The position numbers were made by a program, and so were the translations under genes. From assembly GCF_003480435.1 (NCBI RefSeq), contig NZ_QUJB01000008.1:69300-133299 (forward strand): DNA of 64,000 nucleotides. Reading direction: 5' to 3'. Numbering within the stretch: position 1 is the first letter of the stretch; every line of letters starts with the position of its first letter. Positions 33,509-42,192 of the stretch are shown one piece after another. Below the pieces are notes generated by a model, which was not told the DNA's origin, searched no databases, and was given only the letters and a program-made list of their open reading frames with translations. This stretch comes from Clostridium sp. AM30-24. Lineage in GTDB: Bacteria; Bacillota; Clostridia; Lachnospirales; Lachnospiraceae.

Positions 33509-35053
33509 ATGAAACGAATTTTAAGTATTTTTCTCTGTCTGACGCTGATCCTCGGCTTTTGTCCAGGACAGACGGCATATGCGGCGGCTGAGTGGCCGTC
33601 GGAGATCTCGATCTCAGCGGATGGCGGGATCTTAATGGACATCAATTCGGGAGCGGTTTTGTTCGAGAAGAACAGCCATGAACCGTATTATCCGGCAAGT
33701 ATCACAAAGATCCTGACGGCACTGATCGTGATTGAAAACTGTGGGCTTGATGAGACCGTGACGTTCTCCAACACAGCGGTGAACTCTCTTGAGCCGAACT
33801 CCTCCATTCTGGGGGCCCGCGCCGGAGATACGTTAAGTGTCCGTGACTGTCTTTATGCCCTGCTTTTACAGTCCGCGAACGAGGTTGCAAACGCTCTGGC
33901 CGAACACTGCGCAGGCAGTATTGATGCTTTTGCGGAGAAGATGAATGAGAAGGCGGCGGAGCTTGGATGTACGGACTCCCATTTCGCAAACCCGAGCGGT
34001 CTGAATGATCCGAACCACTATGTGTCCGCTTATGACATGGCACTGATCGCAAAGGCGGCGTTTAATAATCCGACATTTGTAGAGGTTGATTCCACGACGT
34101 ACTATGACGTTCCTGCGGGGAAATTAAAGCAGTACCCGGATGGCTGGCGCTACTACGCCCACCACAGAATGCTGCGGCGGAATGATTTCCTTTATTACGA
34201 CGGTGCCATCGGCGGAAAGACCGGTTACACCCTGCTCGCGGGAAATACATTGGTGACATGCGCGGAGCGCGATGGAATGAAGCTCATAGCTGTCGTTCTC
34301 AATGGCCACCAGACCCATTATTCCGACACAAAAGCACTGTTTGACTATGGATTTAAAAATTTCAAGTCCGTTCCGGTTGCGGATCAGGACAGCACTTACA
34401 GCAAGGTGGCTGATGATCTGACGATCTCCGGGATCTTTTCCGGGAGTGCTACAAGACTCACGGTAAATAAAAACAGCGCGGTGACTTTACCTGCGGATGG
34501 GAACTTCTCCGATGTGACTTCCACACTGGACTACGACCTGACTGACGATGCACCGGATGGGGCGATTGCAAGGATCGATTACCGCTATGGGGATAAGCTT
34601 GTGGGACAGGCTTATCTGGAGGCGACTGTGACACAGGGATATGTGCCCGGAGCAGTGAAACAGAGCACGGATACCGCGGAGACTGAGACTGTGGCTGAAA
34701 CCGTTCCTTCTAAGGCACCTGACAAGAAAACCGAACCTTCCTCTAAAAAAACGGGCAGCAATAAGACATCCTGGACCTCCTCTCCTGCTTTCGGCATTGT
34801 TAAGAAAGTCCTGATCGCTGCCGCTGTCATCGGAGCCATTGGCGGCGCCGTCTTCGGAATCATGATCTATCAGGAAAACAAGGCCCAGAACGAGCGTTTT
34901 CTCCGTCATCAGCGGCGCGAAAAACGTTTAAAGGAATGGGGATATTCTTCCACAGAATTTGATATGATCATGGAAGAGCACTTAAGATCCAAGTCTGGGA
35001 TTAAGCAGCCGGGATTCCGGGAGCGGCTCAGAGATCGTTTTCGGAGACGATAA
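33509..35053 (+). CDS. Serine-type D-Ala-D-Ala carboxypeptidase (S11, DacF-like)
   Basis: A 514-residue exported low-molecular-weight penicillin-binding protein that trims the terminal D-Ala from peptidoglycan stem peptides. Signal peptide at residues 1-27; catalytic motifs in order are SITK (PASITKILTALIVIE), SAN (LQSANEVAN) and KTG (GGKTGYTLLAG). A beta-rich domain follows, then a Thr/Ser/Pro-Lys-rich stretch, one membrane helix (VLIAAAVIGAIGGAVFGIMI) and a ~65-residue Arg-rich cytoplasmic tail. That transmembrane anchor with a basic tail replaces the usual amphipathic C-terminal helix. AAAGGGA precedes ATG 33509. Confidence 0.93.
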   Translation: MKRILSIFLCLTLILGFCPGQTAYAAAEWPSEISISADGGILMDINSGAVLFEKNSHEPYYPASITKILTALIVIENCGLDETVTFSNTAVNSLEPNSSILGARAGDTLSVRDCLYALLLQSANEVANALAEHCAGSIDAFAEKMNEKAAELGCTDSHFANPSGLNDPNHYVSAYDMALIAKAAFNNPTFVEVDSTTYYDVPAGKLKQYPDGWRYYAHHRMLRRNDFLYYDGAIGGKTGYTLLAGNTLVTCAERDGMKLIAVVLNGHQTHYSDTKALFDYGFKNFKSVPVADQDSTYSKVADDLTISGIFSGSATRLTVNKNSAVTLPADGNFSDVTSTLDYDLTDDAPDGAIARIDYRYGDKLVGQAYLEATVTQGYVPGAVKQSTDTAETETVAETVPSKAPDKKTEPSSKKTGSNKTSWTSSPAFGIVKKVLIAAAVIGAIGGAVFGIMIYQENKAQNERFLRHQRREKRLKEWGYSSTEFDMIMEEHLRSKSGIKQPGFRERLRDRFRRR

Positions 35054-35072
35054 GTTTTATTTTATGTAAACT

Positions 35073-35118
35073 AAAAGAGCAGATGTATGCTTTTTGAAGC
35101 AATACCTCTGCTCTTTTT
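35073..35118 (+). terminator. Terminator of the carboxypeptidase gene
   Basis: AAAAGAGCAGA (35073-35083) pairs with TCTGCTCTTTT (35107-35117), followed by more T. Confidence 0.88.
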
Positions 35119-35189
35119 CTATCTTTTCACATCCGTTTTGTTCAGGAGCAAAGTGCTCAATCGCTGCCATATCTTCCGGGCTGCAGCCT

Positions 35190-36164
35190 TTATTCCACTC
35201 CATGGAGTTTCTTCTGCCTGCTTTTCTCCGCACGGCGGATCCGGGCCTCCTCTTTTTTCAGGAAAACAGTTTCTGCACCTTCCTCATCCACCGGTTTTAC
35301 CGTCTTTACGGCAAAAACTCTGCCGTCCTCCGACTTTTTCATCCGGATCTTTCCTTTCATCATACCGTGTTCCGGACATGTTGCAAGACACAGATAATAG
35401 CGCTGTCCTGAGGAAAACCAGCGGATCTTCTTCCGCAGCATCCGACGGCATTTCGTGCAGATGATATCCGTCACCCGCTTTTCCTCCATCGCCTCTTCCT
35501 TTGTCTCAAACATCTGTGATACGAACTTCGTATACTCCGGGAACCGCAGTGTGAACTCCTCATCCTCGCTCTCCGGCGGCAGATAATAATCCACGGACAC
35601 ATAATCTTTCACGGAATCAAAATCCATGGCCTGCAGCACGCGCCCCGTATATTCCGCGTCCCCCAGTGCCCGGTGAAACGGCGCGTCCACATCAAGTGCA
35701 AAGGACTCCACCGCTTCATCAAGCGAAATTCTCGCCTTTCCGTCCTGATAACACAGGCTGTACAGTTTCTGGACATCATAAAAAAGGAACGGTTTCGGGA
35801 ACGGGATCGTCATCCCATGATAGACCATGTTCCTCTGCAGTTCCGTAAGGTCCATACTTCCCCAGGTGCAGAATATGCAGTCCTCGCCGCACCATTTAAG
35901 GAAATCCTCCATCACCGCCGCAAACGGCTCTCCATCCCGCTCTAACTCTTCGATTGAAACATGGGTCACCTCAGAGATGATCCGGTGCATCTGGCGGTAC
36001 ACGCAGGGACGGATGATCCGGTGAAACTCCGCAACCTTCTCACGCTCTTCATTCAGTTTTACTGCTCCGATCTCAAAGATCTCAAAAGGAAGCCGCTCCA
36101 CAGACGCTTCTTTACCGCCCGGGTTCTGGTTCCATTCCAAATCAAATACAATAAAATTTTTCAT
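35190..36164 (-). CDS. DEDDh-type 3'-5' exonuclease with C-terminal zinc-ribbon-like domain
   Basis: A 324-residue nuclease of the DnaQ-like superfamily (KapD/ERI-1-like). Exo I FDLEWN (Asp/Glu), Exo II around CTWGSMDLTEL, and Exo III HRALGDAEYTG (His and Asp) are complete. The C-terminal part has CTKCRRML and CLATCPEHG, a four-Cys cluster that probably binds zinc, then a very basic tail. ATG 36164 begins the conserved FIVFDLEW segment; no clear ribosome site is seen and the frame extends six codons to a GTG. RNA or DNA preference is unknown. Confidence 0.85.
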   Translation of the reverse strand: MKNFIVFDLEWNQNPGGKEASVERLPFEIFEIGAVKLNEEREKVAEFHRIIRPCVYRQMHRIISEVTHVSIEELERDGEPFAAVMEDFLKWCGEDCIFCTWGSMDLTELQRNMVYHGMTIPFPKPFLFYDVQKLYSLCYQDGKARISLDEAVESFALDVDAPFHRALGDAEYTGRVLQAMDFDSVKDYVSVDYYLPPESEDEEFTLRFPEYTKFVSQMFETKEEAMEEKRVTDIICTKCRRMLRKKIRWFSSGQRYYLCLATCPEHGMMKGKIRMKKSEDGRVFAVKTVKPVDEEGAETVFLKKEEARIRRAEKSRQKKLHGVE

Positions 36165-36251
36165 AATACAAGAGTATAGCACAGTTTTTTCTGCTCGTCA
36201 CTGAGAAAATTGTTGCTGTACACGGGCAGGGATCAGTCGCTTACTTTTTTC

Positions 36252-36280
36252 TTGCACTCTGTTTCAAATAATCCTATAAT
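36252..36280 (+). promoter_or_regulatory. Promoter of the VOC-protein gene
   Basis: TTGCAC (36252-36257), 17-base spacer, TATAAT (36275-36280). It implies a ~130-base leader. GTTGCTGTA and TACAGCAAC occur on either side of the promoter, perhaps by chance. Confidence 0.7.
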
Positions 36281-36417
36281 AAGCATAGTTTGAGATAGAA
36301 AAACTACAGCAACAGCGTTTCCGCCTCTGTAGGATCACTCAGGTAAGACCATCTGCTTCTGATCTGGTGCTTTTATCTGGAGATTTGCTGCGCTGGAACG
36401 CGGAAAGGATTCTTATC

Positions 36418-36822
36418 ATGAAACACATCACAGGACTTGCGCATATCGCGCTTTTCACAAAGGATCTTGAAACATCCATAAAATTCTACGAATGTCTCGG
36501 TGGAAAGGTCACTGGACAGGCTGATGTCCAGAAGCCGCTTGGAACTAACCACATCAAGATCGTCAGCATGCCGGGCTTTGACCTCGAGATCATCGAGCCA
36601 CATGACGGCACTGATGTGACCGCCCAGGGCGGTCTCTTCCCGCACATCGCAATCGAAGTCAATGACATCGACGCTGCCATCGCAGACTTAAAGGCAGCCG
36701 GAATCACAAACTTCCGGGGCGGTGTCGACAAGGCAGCTGACCTTCCGATCTTCGGCGGCATCCGAAACGCGTTTTTTATCGGACCAAACGGAGAACAGCT
36801 GGAGCTTTTACAGCATCTGTAA
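36418..36822 (+). CDS. VOC-superfamily (glyoxalase/dioxygenase fold) protein
   Basis: A 134-residue single-module vicinal-oxygen-chelate protein. Metal-ligand candidates are His in GLAHIALFTKD, Glu in FDLEIIEPHD, His in LFPHIAIEV and Glu in GEQLELLQHL, the pattern of lactoylglutathione lyase-like and related enzymes. GGAAAGGA lies before ATG 36418; the frame opens 17 codons earlier without support. Monocistronic. Substrate unknown. Confidence 0.88.
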   Translation: MKHITGLAHIALFTKDLETSIKFYECLGGKVTGQADVQKPLGTNHIKIVSMPGFDLEIIEPHDGTDVTAQGGLFPHIAIEVNDIDAAIADLKAAGITNFRGGVDKAADLPIFGGIRNAFFIGPNGEQLELLQHL

Positions 36823-36878
36823 AATTCGGTTGACCGCAGATAATGCGGATTACTGTAATTTAAGTACATAAGTAAAGT

Positions 36879-36945
36879 CCCCGGATAAGGAACTACCGCA
36901 GCTGGTCAACTGACCGATGGCACATTCCCTATCCGGGGGCTTTTT
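36879..36945. terminator. Branched terminator between VOC and hcp genes
   Basis: CCCCGGATAAGGAA (36879-36892) pairs with TTCCCTATCCGGGG (36925-36938, one mismatch); an inner GGTCA/TGACC hairpin lies in the loop, and the plus strand continues GCTTTTT. Confidence 0.85.
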
Positions 36946-36948
36946 ATC

Positions 36949-38586
36949 TTATCCCAATAACGCCTTCAAATCCTCCTCCGGTGTCGTCACCGGACCGATT
37001 CCGTAGTTCTCCACGAGGAAATTCAGGATATTCGGGGAGAGGAACGCCGGTAAGGACGGGCCGAGGCGGATATTCCTGATCCCAAGATGCAGGAGTGTCA
37101 GGAGAATACACACTGCCTTCTGCTCATACCAGGAGAGCACGAAGGACAGCGGAAGCTCGTTCACCTCGCACCCAAATGCCTCCGCCAGCGCCATAGCCAC
37201 CTTGATGGCACCGTAGGCATCGTTGCACTGGCCCATGTCCATGATCCGCGGGAGACCGCCGATATTTCCAAGGTCCAGATCGTTAAAGCGGAACTTTCCG
37301 CATGCTAACGTCAGGACAATGCTGTCCGCCGGAGTCTGCTTTACAAAATCCGTATAGTAGTTTCTTCCCGGCTTCGCGCCATCGCAGCCCGCAACGAGGA
37401 AGAAATGTCTGATCGCGCCGGATTTTACCGCGTCGATGACCTGATCAGCCATGGAAAGGATCGTTCCATGTCCGAATCCTGTCATGACCTGAGTTCCGCC
37501 GTTGATTCCCGTAAACTGGCGGTCTTCCTGATATCCGCCGAGTTCCAGCGCCTTCTCGATCACCGGGGTAAAGTCTTTCTCATCATCGATATGAACCATT
37601 CCCGGATATGCTACGACCTCCGTCGTGAACACGCGGTCCGCGTAGGATTTTTTCGGCGGCATCAGGCAGTTTGTGGTAAAGAGGATCGGAGCCGGGATAT
37701 CCGCAAATTCCTTCTGCTGATTCTGCCATGCAGTTCCGAAATTGCCCTTTAACTGCGGATACTTTCTGAGCTCCGGGTAAGCGTGGGCCGGCAACATCTC
37801 GCCGTGGGTGTAGATGTTAACGCCTTTTCCCTCTGTCTGCTTTAAGAGAAGCTCCAAGTCCTTGAGGTCATGTCCCGTCACAACGATAAACGGTCCTCTT
37901 TCTACCACAAGCGGTACGCTGACCGGGATCGGAGTCCCGTAAGTTCCCGTGTTTGCTGCGTCCAGCATCGCCATGCAGGTGAGGTTCACCTCGCCGACCT
38001 TCAGGACCGTCGGAAGCAGGCTTTCGACGGTGCCGTCTTTTGCGATCTCCCGGAGTCCCGTTAAGAAGAACTGGTTTACCGTCTCATCAGATGCCCCCAG
38101 CATCAGCGCATGGTATGCGTACGCCGCCATACCCTTTAATCCGAACAGGATCAGGGATTTTAGGGAGCGGATATCAGGATCCATGTCCCACAGCAGACCG
38201 AGATTATAATCATCCGTATCTTGCACACTTGCTGCCGCACCTGACTCTCCCGCTGCCTTTTCGCGCGGTCCTGCACTTTTCTTCACCGGCGCTGCGAGCA
38301 GCCGCTCCTTCTCCCTGTGCGTCTTCTCAATCTGCGCCAGGATCGCGTCATCATCAAAGCTTACATTCGTAAGTGTCGTAAAAAGCCCCTCGATCACCGT
38401 GCGGTACACTCGATCTCCCGGACATTCCACGCCTTCTGCCGCTCTCGCAAGCCCGATCATCGCACCTACAAGCTGGTCCTGCAGCCTTGCTGTCTCCGCC
38501 GTCTTTCCGCAGACACCCGTGCTCCCGGTACATCCCGCGCAGCCTGCGGTCTGCTCACACTGATAACAGAACATTTTTTGATCCAT
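36949..38586 (-). CDS. hcp: Hydroxylamine reductase / hybrid-cluster protein
   Basis: A 545-residue Hcp, the Fe-S-O enzyme that reduces NO to N2O (and hydroxylamine to ammonia), protecting anaerobes from nitrosative stress. The N-terminal Cys set is CYQCEQTAGCAGCTGSTGVCGK-like in part (Cys-x-x-Cys and later Cys), and the hybrid-cluster ligands appear around THGEMLPAHAYPEL, FTTNCLMPP and VAGCDGAKPGRNYY. GGAGG lies 8 bases before ATG 38586; the frame opens 20 codons further up without a site. Monocistronic, behind a promoter with an activator-type dyad (38798-38815). Confidence 0.97.
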   Translation of the reverse strand: MDQKMFCYQCEQTAGCAGCTGSTGVCGKTAETARLQDQLVGAMIGLARAAEGVECPGDRVYRTVIEGLFTTLTNVSFDDDAILAQIEKTHREKERLLAAPVKKSAGPREKAAGESGAAASVQDTDDYNLGLLWDMDPDIRSLKSLILFGLKGMAAYAYHALMLGASDETVNQFFLTGLREIAKDGTVESLLPTVLKVGEVNLTCMAMLDAANTGTYGTPIPVSVPLVVERGPFIVVTGHDLKDLELLLKQTEGKGVNIYTHGEMLPAHAYPELRKYPQLKGNFGTAWQNQQKEFADIPAPILFTTNCLMPPKKSYADRVFTTEVVAYPGMVHIDDEKDFTPVIEKALELGGYQEDRQFTGINGGTQVMTGFGHGTILSMADQVIDAVKSGAIRHFFLVAGCDGAKPGRNYYTDFVKQTPADSIVLTLACGKFRFNDLDLGNIGGLPRIMDMGQCNDAYGAIKVAMALAEAFGCEVNELPLSFVLSWYEQKAVCILLTLLHLGIRNIRLGPSLPAFLSPNILNFLVENYGIGPVTTPEEDLKALLG

Positions 38587-38771
38587 TTCATATACCTCCA
38601 TATTTTTCCCCGACTCTTCCCGCGTGACTCCAGGCAGCCCATACAAGCAGCCAACACTGTCTTCGCAGTTTTGCCGATCTCAGATTATCCTGACACGCCT
38701 GCCGTCCCTGCGGCAGCTATAACCGATAAGTCATCATGTTTCCCTGTCCGGCACCGCCGAACCATGTACGC

Positions 38772-38800
38772 ATTATATCCGCTAAATCAGCTTTCGTATG
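38772..38800 (-). promoter_or_regulatory. Promoter of hcp
   Basis: Minus-strand TATAAT (38772-38777) with a poor -35 (CATACG, 38795-38800) at 17 bases; start site near 38765. Weak -35 plus adjacent dyad fits an activated promoter. The rest of the 38587-39013 gap shows only a plus-strand TATAAT at 38977 in front of ktrB. Confidence 0.7.
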
Positions 38801-38815
38801 TTGTAATTACAACAT
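38798..38815. promoter_or_regulatory. 18-bp perfect palindrome, candidate CRP/FNR-family (HcpR-like) site
   Basis: ATGTTGTAATTACAACAT is a perfect palindrome centred 41.5 bases upstream of the predicted hcp start site, the class II activator position. hcp genes are commonly controlled by CRP/FNR-family regulators that sense NO. No such regulator gene is in the window. Confidence 0.7.
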
Positions 38816-39013
38816 TTTTAAACAGACCACCTGGAAATAATTTCCACACGTCCACCTCTTACACTTTTCGCAGACCAGAACGGAGCCAGCCGCTTTTTAT
38901 AATTTCCTGTGCGAATCAGAAATTTTCAGAACTTTAAAATCCATAAATTTCGCTTTTCTTTACATCCATAAACGTTTATAATGGAACAAATGCTTTGTGA
39001 AAGGATTCAGATT

Positions 39014-40351
39014 ATGTTTCGTATTCTTTCCGCTTTCAGGCGGTTAAATTCATTTCAGATCATTGTTTTAGGCTTTGCCTTCGTGATCTTGCTCGGCGCC
39101 GGCATCCTGATGCTGCCGGTATCCTCCGCGGACGGAAGCTGGACTCCATTTGTAAACGCCCTGTTTACCTCCGTCACCTCCGTCTGCGTGACCGGTCTTG
39201 TGGTCTGCGACACCGGAACCTACTGGTCTTCCTTTGGACATGCCGTAATTCTGCTTCTGATCCAGACCGGCGGTCTCGGCGTTGTGACGATCTCGGCTTC
39301 CTTTACGATCCTCTCCGGAAAGAAGATCGGTCTTTCCCAGCGGAGTATCATGGCGGAATCGGTCGCTGCCCCTCAGCTCAGAGGAGTTGTCCGCCTGACC
39401 GGTTTTATTGTAAGAGTCACTCTCGGTATCGAACTGATCGGCGCTCTCCTGATGGCACCTGTATTCTGCCGCGATTTTGGTCTTTTCCGGGGATTCTGGA
39501 TGTCTTTATTCCACTCCGTATCCGCATTCTGCAACGCCGGAATCGATCTGCTTGGTGTCCGGGGAGCATATTCCTCCCTGACATCCTACGCATATGACCC
39601 GCTGATCAATCTCGTGATCATCCTGCTTATCGTGATCGGCGGAATCGGTTTTCTGACCTGGGATGATATTTACAGAAACCGGCACCATATTTCCCGATAC
39701 CGGATGCAGAGTAAGGTCATCCTCTCCTACTCGCTGGCACTGATCTTTATCCCGGCTATCCTCTTCTTTTTTCTGGAATTTCAGGATATCCCGGCCGGAA
39801 AACGGATCCTTGTATCCTTATTCCAGTCGGTGACAACGCGAACTGCCGGTTTTAATACAGCGGATCTTTCCTCCATGCGGGAATCCGGCCAGTTCCTTAT
39901 GATCCTTCTCATGCTGGTCGGAGGAAGTCCGGGATCCACCGCCGGCGGAATCAAGACGACAACTCTGGCCGTTCTGATCTCCTGCGCGACTGCTGTCTTT
40001 GCCAGAAAGGACAGCCCGGAAATGTTTAAACGGCGCATTGTCCCCGATATTGTCGCCACAGCGATCGCGATCCTTTTCATGTATACAAGCCTCGGTATCC
40101 TGTGTGCCATGACGCTCAGCATTCTGGAAAGCCTGCCTCTTATACCGTGCCTGTTTGAGGCGATTTCTGCGCTTGCTACGGTAGGCTTGAGCTTCGGGAT
40201 CACCCCGACACTTTCCGTTCCATCGAAGCTGATCCTGATCGCATTTATGTTCATCGGACGCGTTGGCGGACTCACGATCATCTACGCGACCATGTCCGGG
40301 TACAAGATTCAGTGCGGAAAATTCCCGCAGGAAAAAATTTCCGTCGGATAA
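39014..40351 (+). CDS. ktrB: Trk/Ktr-type K+ channel-transporter subunit
   Basis: A 445-residue TrkH/KtrB family protein made of four membrane-pore-membrane units; pore loops include SVTSVCVTGLVVCDTGTYW, SVSAFCNAGIDLLG, VTTRTAGFNTADL and ISALATVGLSFGITP. It passes K+ under control of the RCK subunit encoded next. ATG 39014 follows AAAGGA; an ATG 11 codons upstream overlaps the TATAAT. Confidence 0.95.
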   Translation: MFRILSAFRRLNSFQIIVLGFAFVILLGAGILMLPVSSADGSWTPFVNALFTSVTSVCVTGLVVCDTGTYWSSFGHAVILLLIQTGGLGVVTISASFTILSGKKIGLSQRSIMAESVAAPQLRGVVRLTGFIVRVTLGIELIGALLMAPVFCRDFGLFRGFWMSLFHSVSAFCNAGIDLLGVRGAYSSLTSYAYDPLINLVIILLIVIGGIGFLTWDDIYRNRHHISRYRMQSKVILSYSLALIFIPAILFFFLEFQDIPAGKRILVSLFQSVTTRTAGFNTADLSSMRESGQFLMILLMLVGGSPGSTAGGIKTTTLAVLISCATAVFARKDSPEMFKRRIVPDIVATAIAILFMYTSLGILCAMTLSILESLPLIPCLFEAISALATVGLSFGITPTLSVPSKLILIAFMFIGRVGGLTIIYATMSGYKIQCGKFPQEKISVG

Positions 40352-40371
40352 ATATATTTAAGGAGAAAATT

Positions 40372-41019
40372 ATGAAATCAATTCTTTTGATCGGCCTCGG
40401 CCGTTTTGGAAAACATGTTGCCATGCATCTTCACAACCTCGGACATCAGGTCATGGCCGTTGACAGTACGGAGGAACGCGTCAACGCAGTCCTTCCCTAT
40501 GTGACAGAAGCACAGATCGGTGACAGTACAAACGAGTCCTTCCTTTCCTCTCTGGGAATCCGCAATTTTGATGCCTGCATCGTCGCGATCGGCGATAACT
40601 TCCAGAGTTCCCTTGAAACAACGTCACTCTTAAAGGAGCTCGGCGCAAAGCTCGTTGTCTCCCGCGCTTCCAGTGATGTTCACCAGAAATTTCTTCTGCG
40701 GAACGGTGCCGATCAGGTCGTCTACCCGGAACAGCAGCTTGCGAAATGGACTGCGATCCGCTTCAGCTCCAACCACATTCTTGATTTCGTCAACCTGGAA
40801 GGCGACTACGATATCTATGAGGTTGATCTTCCGGAACGATGGATTGGCATGAGTGTAGGTGAGATCGATATCCGGAAAAAATACGGCATCAACATCATTG
40901 CCGTCCGTCGAAACGGCACCCTGGATTTCTCCGTCAAGCCGGAAACCAGCTTTGAAGAAGGCGATACAATCCTGGTTCTCGGACAGTATCGCGATCTGCA
41001 GAAATGCTTTAAGATTTAA
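40372..41019 (+). CDS. ktrA: KtrA-type RCK regulatory subunit
   Basis: A 215-residue cytosolic RCK protein: N-terminal Rossmann NAD/ATP-binding domain (LLIGLGRFGKHVAMHL) and a C-terminal TrkA-C domain (EVDLPERWIGMSVGEIDIRKK... GDTILVLG). It forms a ring that gates KtrB in response to nucleotides. AAGGAG precedes ATG 40372, 20 bases after ktrB. Confidence 0.96.
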   Translation: MKSILLIGLGRFGKHVAMHLHNLGHQVMAVDSTEERVNAVLPYVTEAQIGDSTNESFLSSLGIRNFDACIVAIGDNFQSSLETTSLLKELGAKLVVSRASSDVHQKFLLRNGADQVVYPEQQLAKWTAIRFSSNHILDFVNLEGDYDIYEVDLPERWIGMSVGEIDIRKKYGINIIAVRRNGTLDFSVKPETSFEEGDTILVLGQYRDLQKCFKI

Positions 41020-41089
41020 TATCCTGTTTGCTCCAATGCGCGCCTGCGAAACCTGCCGCCGGCAGCTTCTTTCGTATGCATGGCAACAT

Positions 41090-41148
41090 AAAAAGCCATT
41101 TTATGGATATCTCCTGAATTCCAGGACTTTCCCATAAAATGGCTTTTT
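41090..41148. terminator. Bidirectional terminator
   Basis: AAAAAGCCATTTTATGG (41090-41106) and CCATAAAATGGCTTTTT (41132-41148) are perfect 17-base arms, with a small CCTG/CAGG hairpin in the loop, between convergent ktrA and the desuccinylase-like gene. Confidence 0.92.
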
Positions 41149-41176
41149 ATTGACATTTTTATTTCACATCTGTTAT

Positions 41177-42127
41177 TTATCTATCCACATATTCCCCATA
41201 AGCGATCAGCGGATCCCCGGCTTTCACGCCAAGACTCACCGTCTGGTACAGAACGATTCCCGGATAGTCTGCCCGATACTCCCGTAAAAGGTTTCCCCAG
41301 ATATCTCTCACTGTTCCCAGAACCTCACCTCCCGCGAACGTATCTCCTGCGGAAAATACCGGATACCACAGTCCATCTGTCTCTGCCTCCAGATACTCCG
41401 CCCTGGTCACATTTTTCTGCTGCACTGTATGAATCTCTTCACCGGAAAGAAGCCCCATGCGGATCATAATATTCTTCACATCCTGCTTATATGCCTGAAC
41501 TTCGCTGTCCGTAAATCTTCCGCCGCCTCCGCGCTCCATGAGGATCGCAGGAAGACCTCTTTGGCAGGCGCTGCTATACGCGCCGGTAGTCGCTGTGGAG
41601 CTGGCACGCACTTCCATATCCGCTGCCATTGCCATGTTCTCAGATATTCTGGCAATCTTTTCTCCTGCCGCAACATTATAATAGACAAACGGCATAACCT
41701 CTTCACTGGTATCTCCCGCATGAAGATCTATATAATAGTCCACCTCTGACTGGAGTTTTTCCGTGATCGTCCACGCGATCCGCTCCGACAATGTTCCATC
41801 CTTTTTCCCCGGGAATACCTGATTCAGATTTTTTCCATCCTCAGGCACGAAAAAGCGGACATAATCCCGGAACGCTGAAGGATTTGCCACATGAAGGCAG
41901 ATCACCTTCCCCGCAGTATCCTTGGGATCAAGCTCTCTGGAAAGCTCCGAGAGTGCCTGCACACCAATATATTCCGCGCCATGGACTCCCGCCGATATCA
42001 TCATCGTAGGACCTTTCTTCGCCCCGCAGACAAGTGTAAGCGGAAGTTTCTGTCCACCGCCTTCTACTTCCAGCCACCCTGTCTTCTTTTCTCCTGCTTC
42101 TGCACAGATCGTTCCGATCTCCAGCAT
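41177..42127 (-). CDS. Succinylglutamate desuccinylase / aspartoacylase-family hydrolase
   Basis: A 316-residue M14-like zinc hydrolase of the AstE/AspA group, which removes acyl groups from N-acyl amino acids. Zinc ligands appear as HGAE in AGVHGAEYIG and His in YIDLHAGD; the C-terminal beta domain (WYPVFSAGDTFAGGEVLGTV) is typical. ATG 42127 is preceded by AGGAGG; the frame opens 20 codons earlier. Last gene of the Dpp-type ABC operon, so the transporter probably imports the acylated substrate. Exact acyl group unknown. Confidence 0.88.
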   Translation of the reverse strand: MLEIGTICAEAGEKKTGWLEVEGGGQKLPLTLVCGAKKGPTMMISAGVHGAEYIGVQALSELSRELDPKDTAGKVICLHVANPSAFRDYVRFFVPEDGKNLNQVFPGKKDGTLSERIAWTITEKLQSEVDYYIDLHAGDTSEEVMPFVYYNVAAGEKIARISENMAMAADMEVRASSTATTGAYSSACQRGLPAILMERGGGGRFTDSEVQAYKQDVKNIMIRMGLLSGEEIHTVQQKNVTRAEYLEAETDGLWYPVFSAGDTFAGGEVLGTVRDIWGNLLREYRADYPGIVLYQTVSLGVKAGDPLIAYGEYVDR

Positions 42128-42192
42128 ATTTCTGCCACCTCCTGAGCATGTTTTCTGCTGCGCACTATAACTGTTCAATGCCCCCACAGCTA

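Noticed and set aside
36209..36314. GTTGCTGTA / TACAGCAAC arms flanking the VOC promoter as an operator loop
   Set aside because: Short arms about 90 bases apart with no second support; may be chance.
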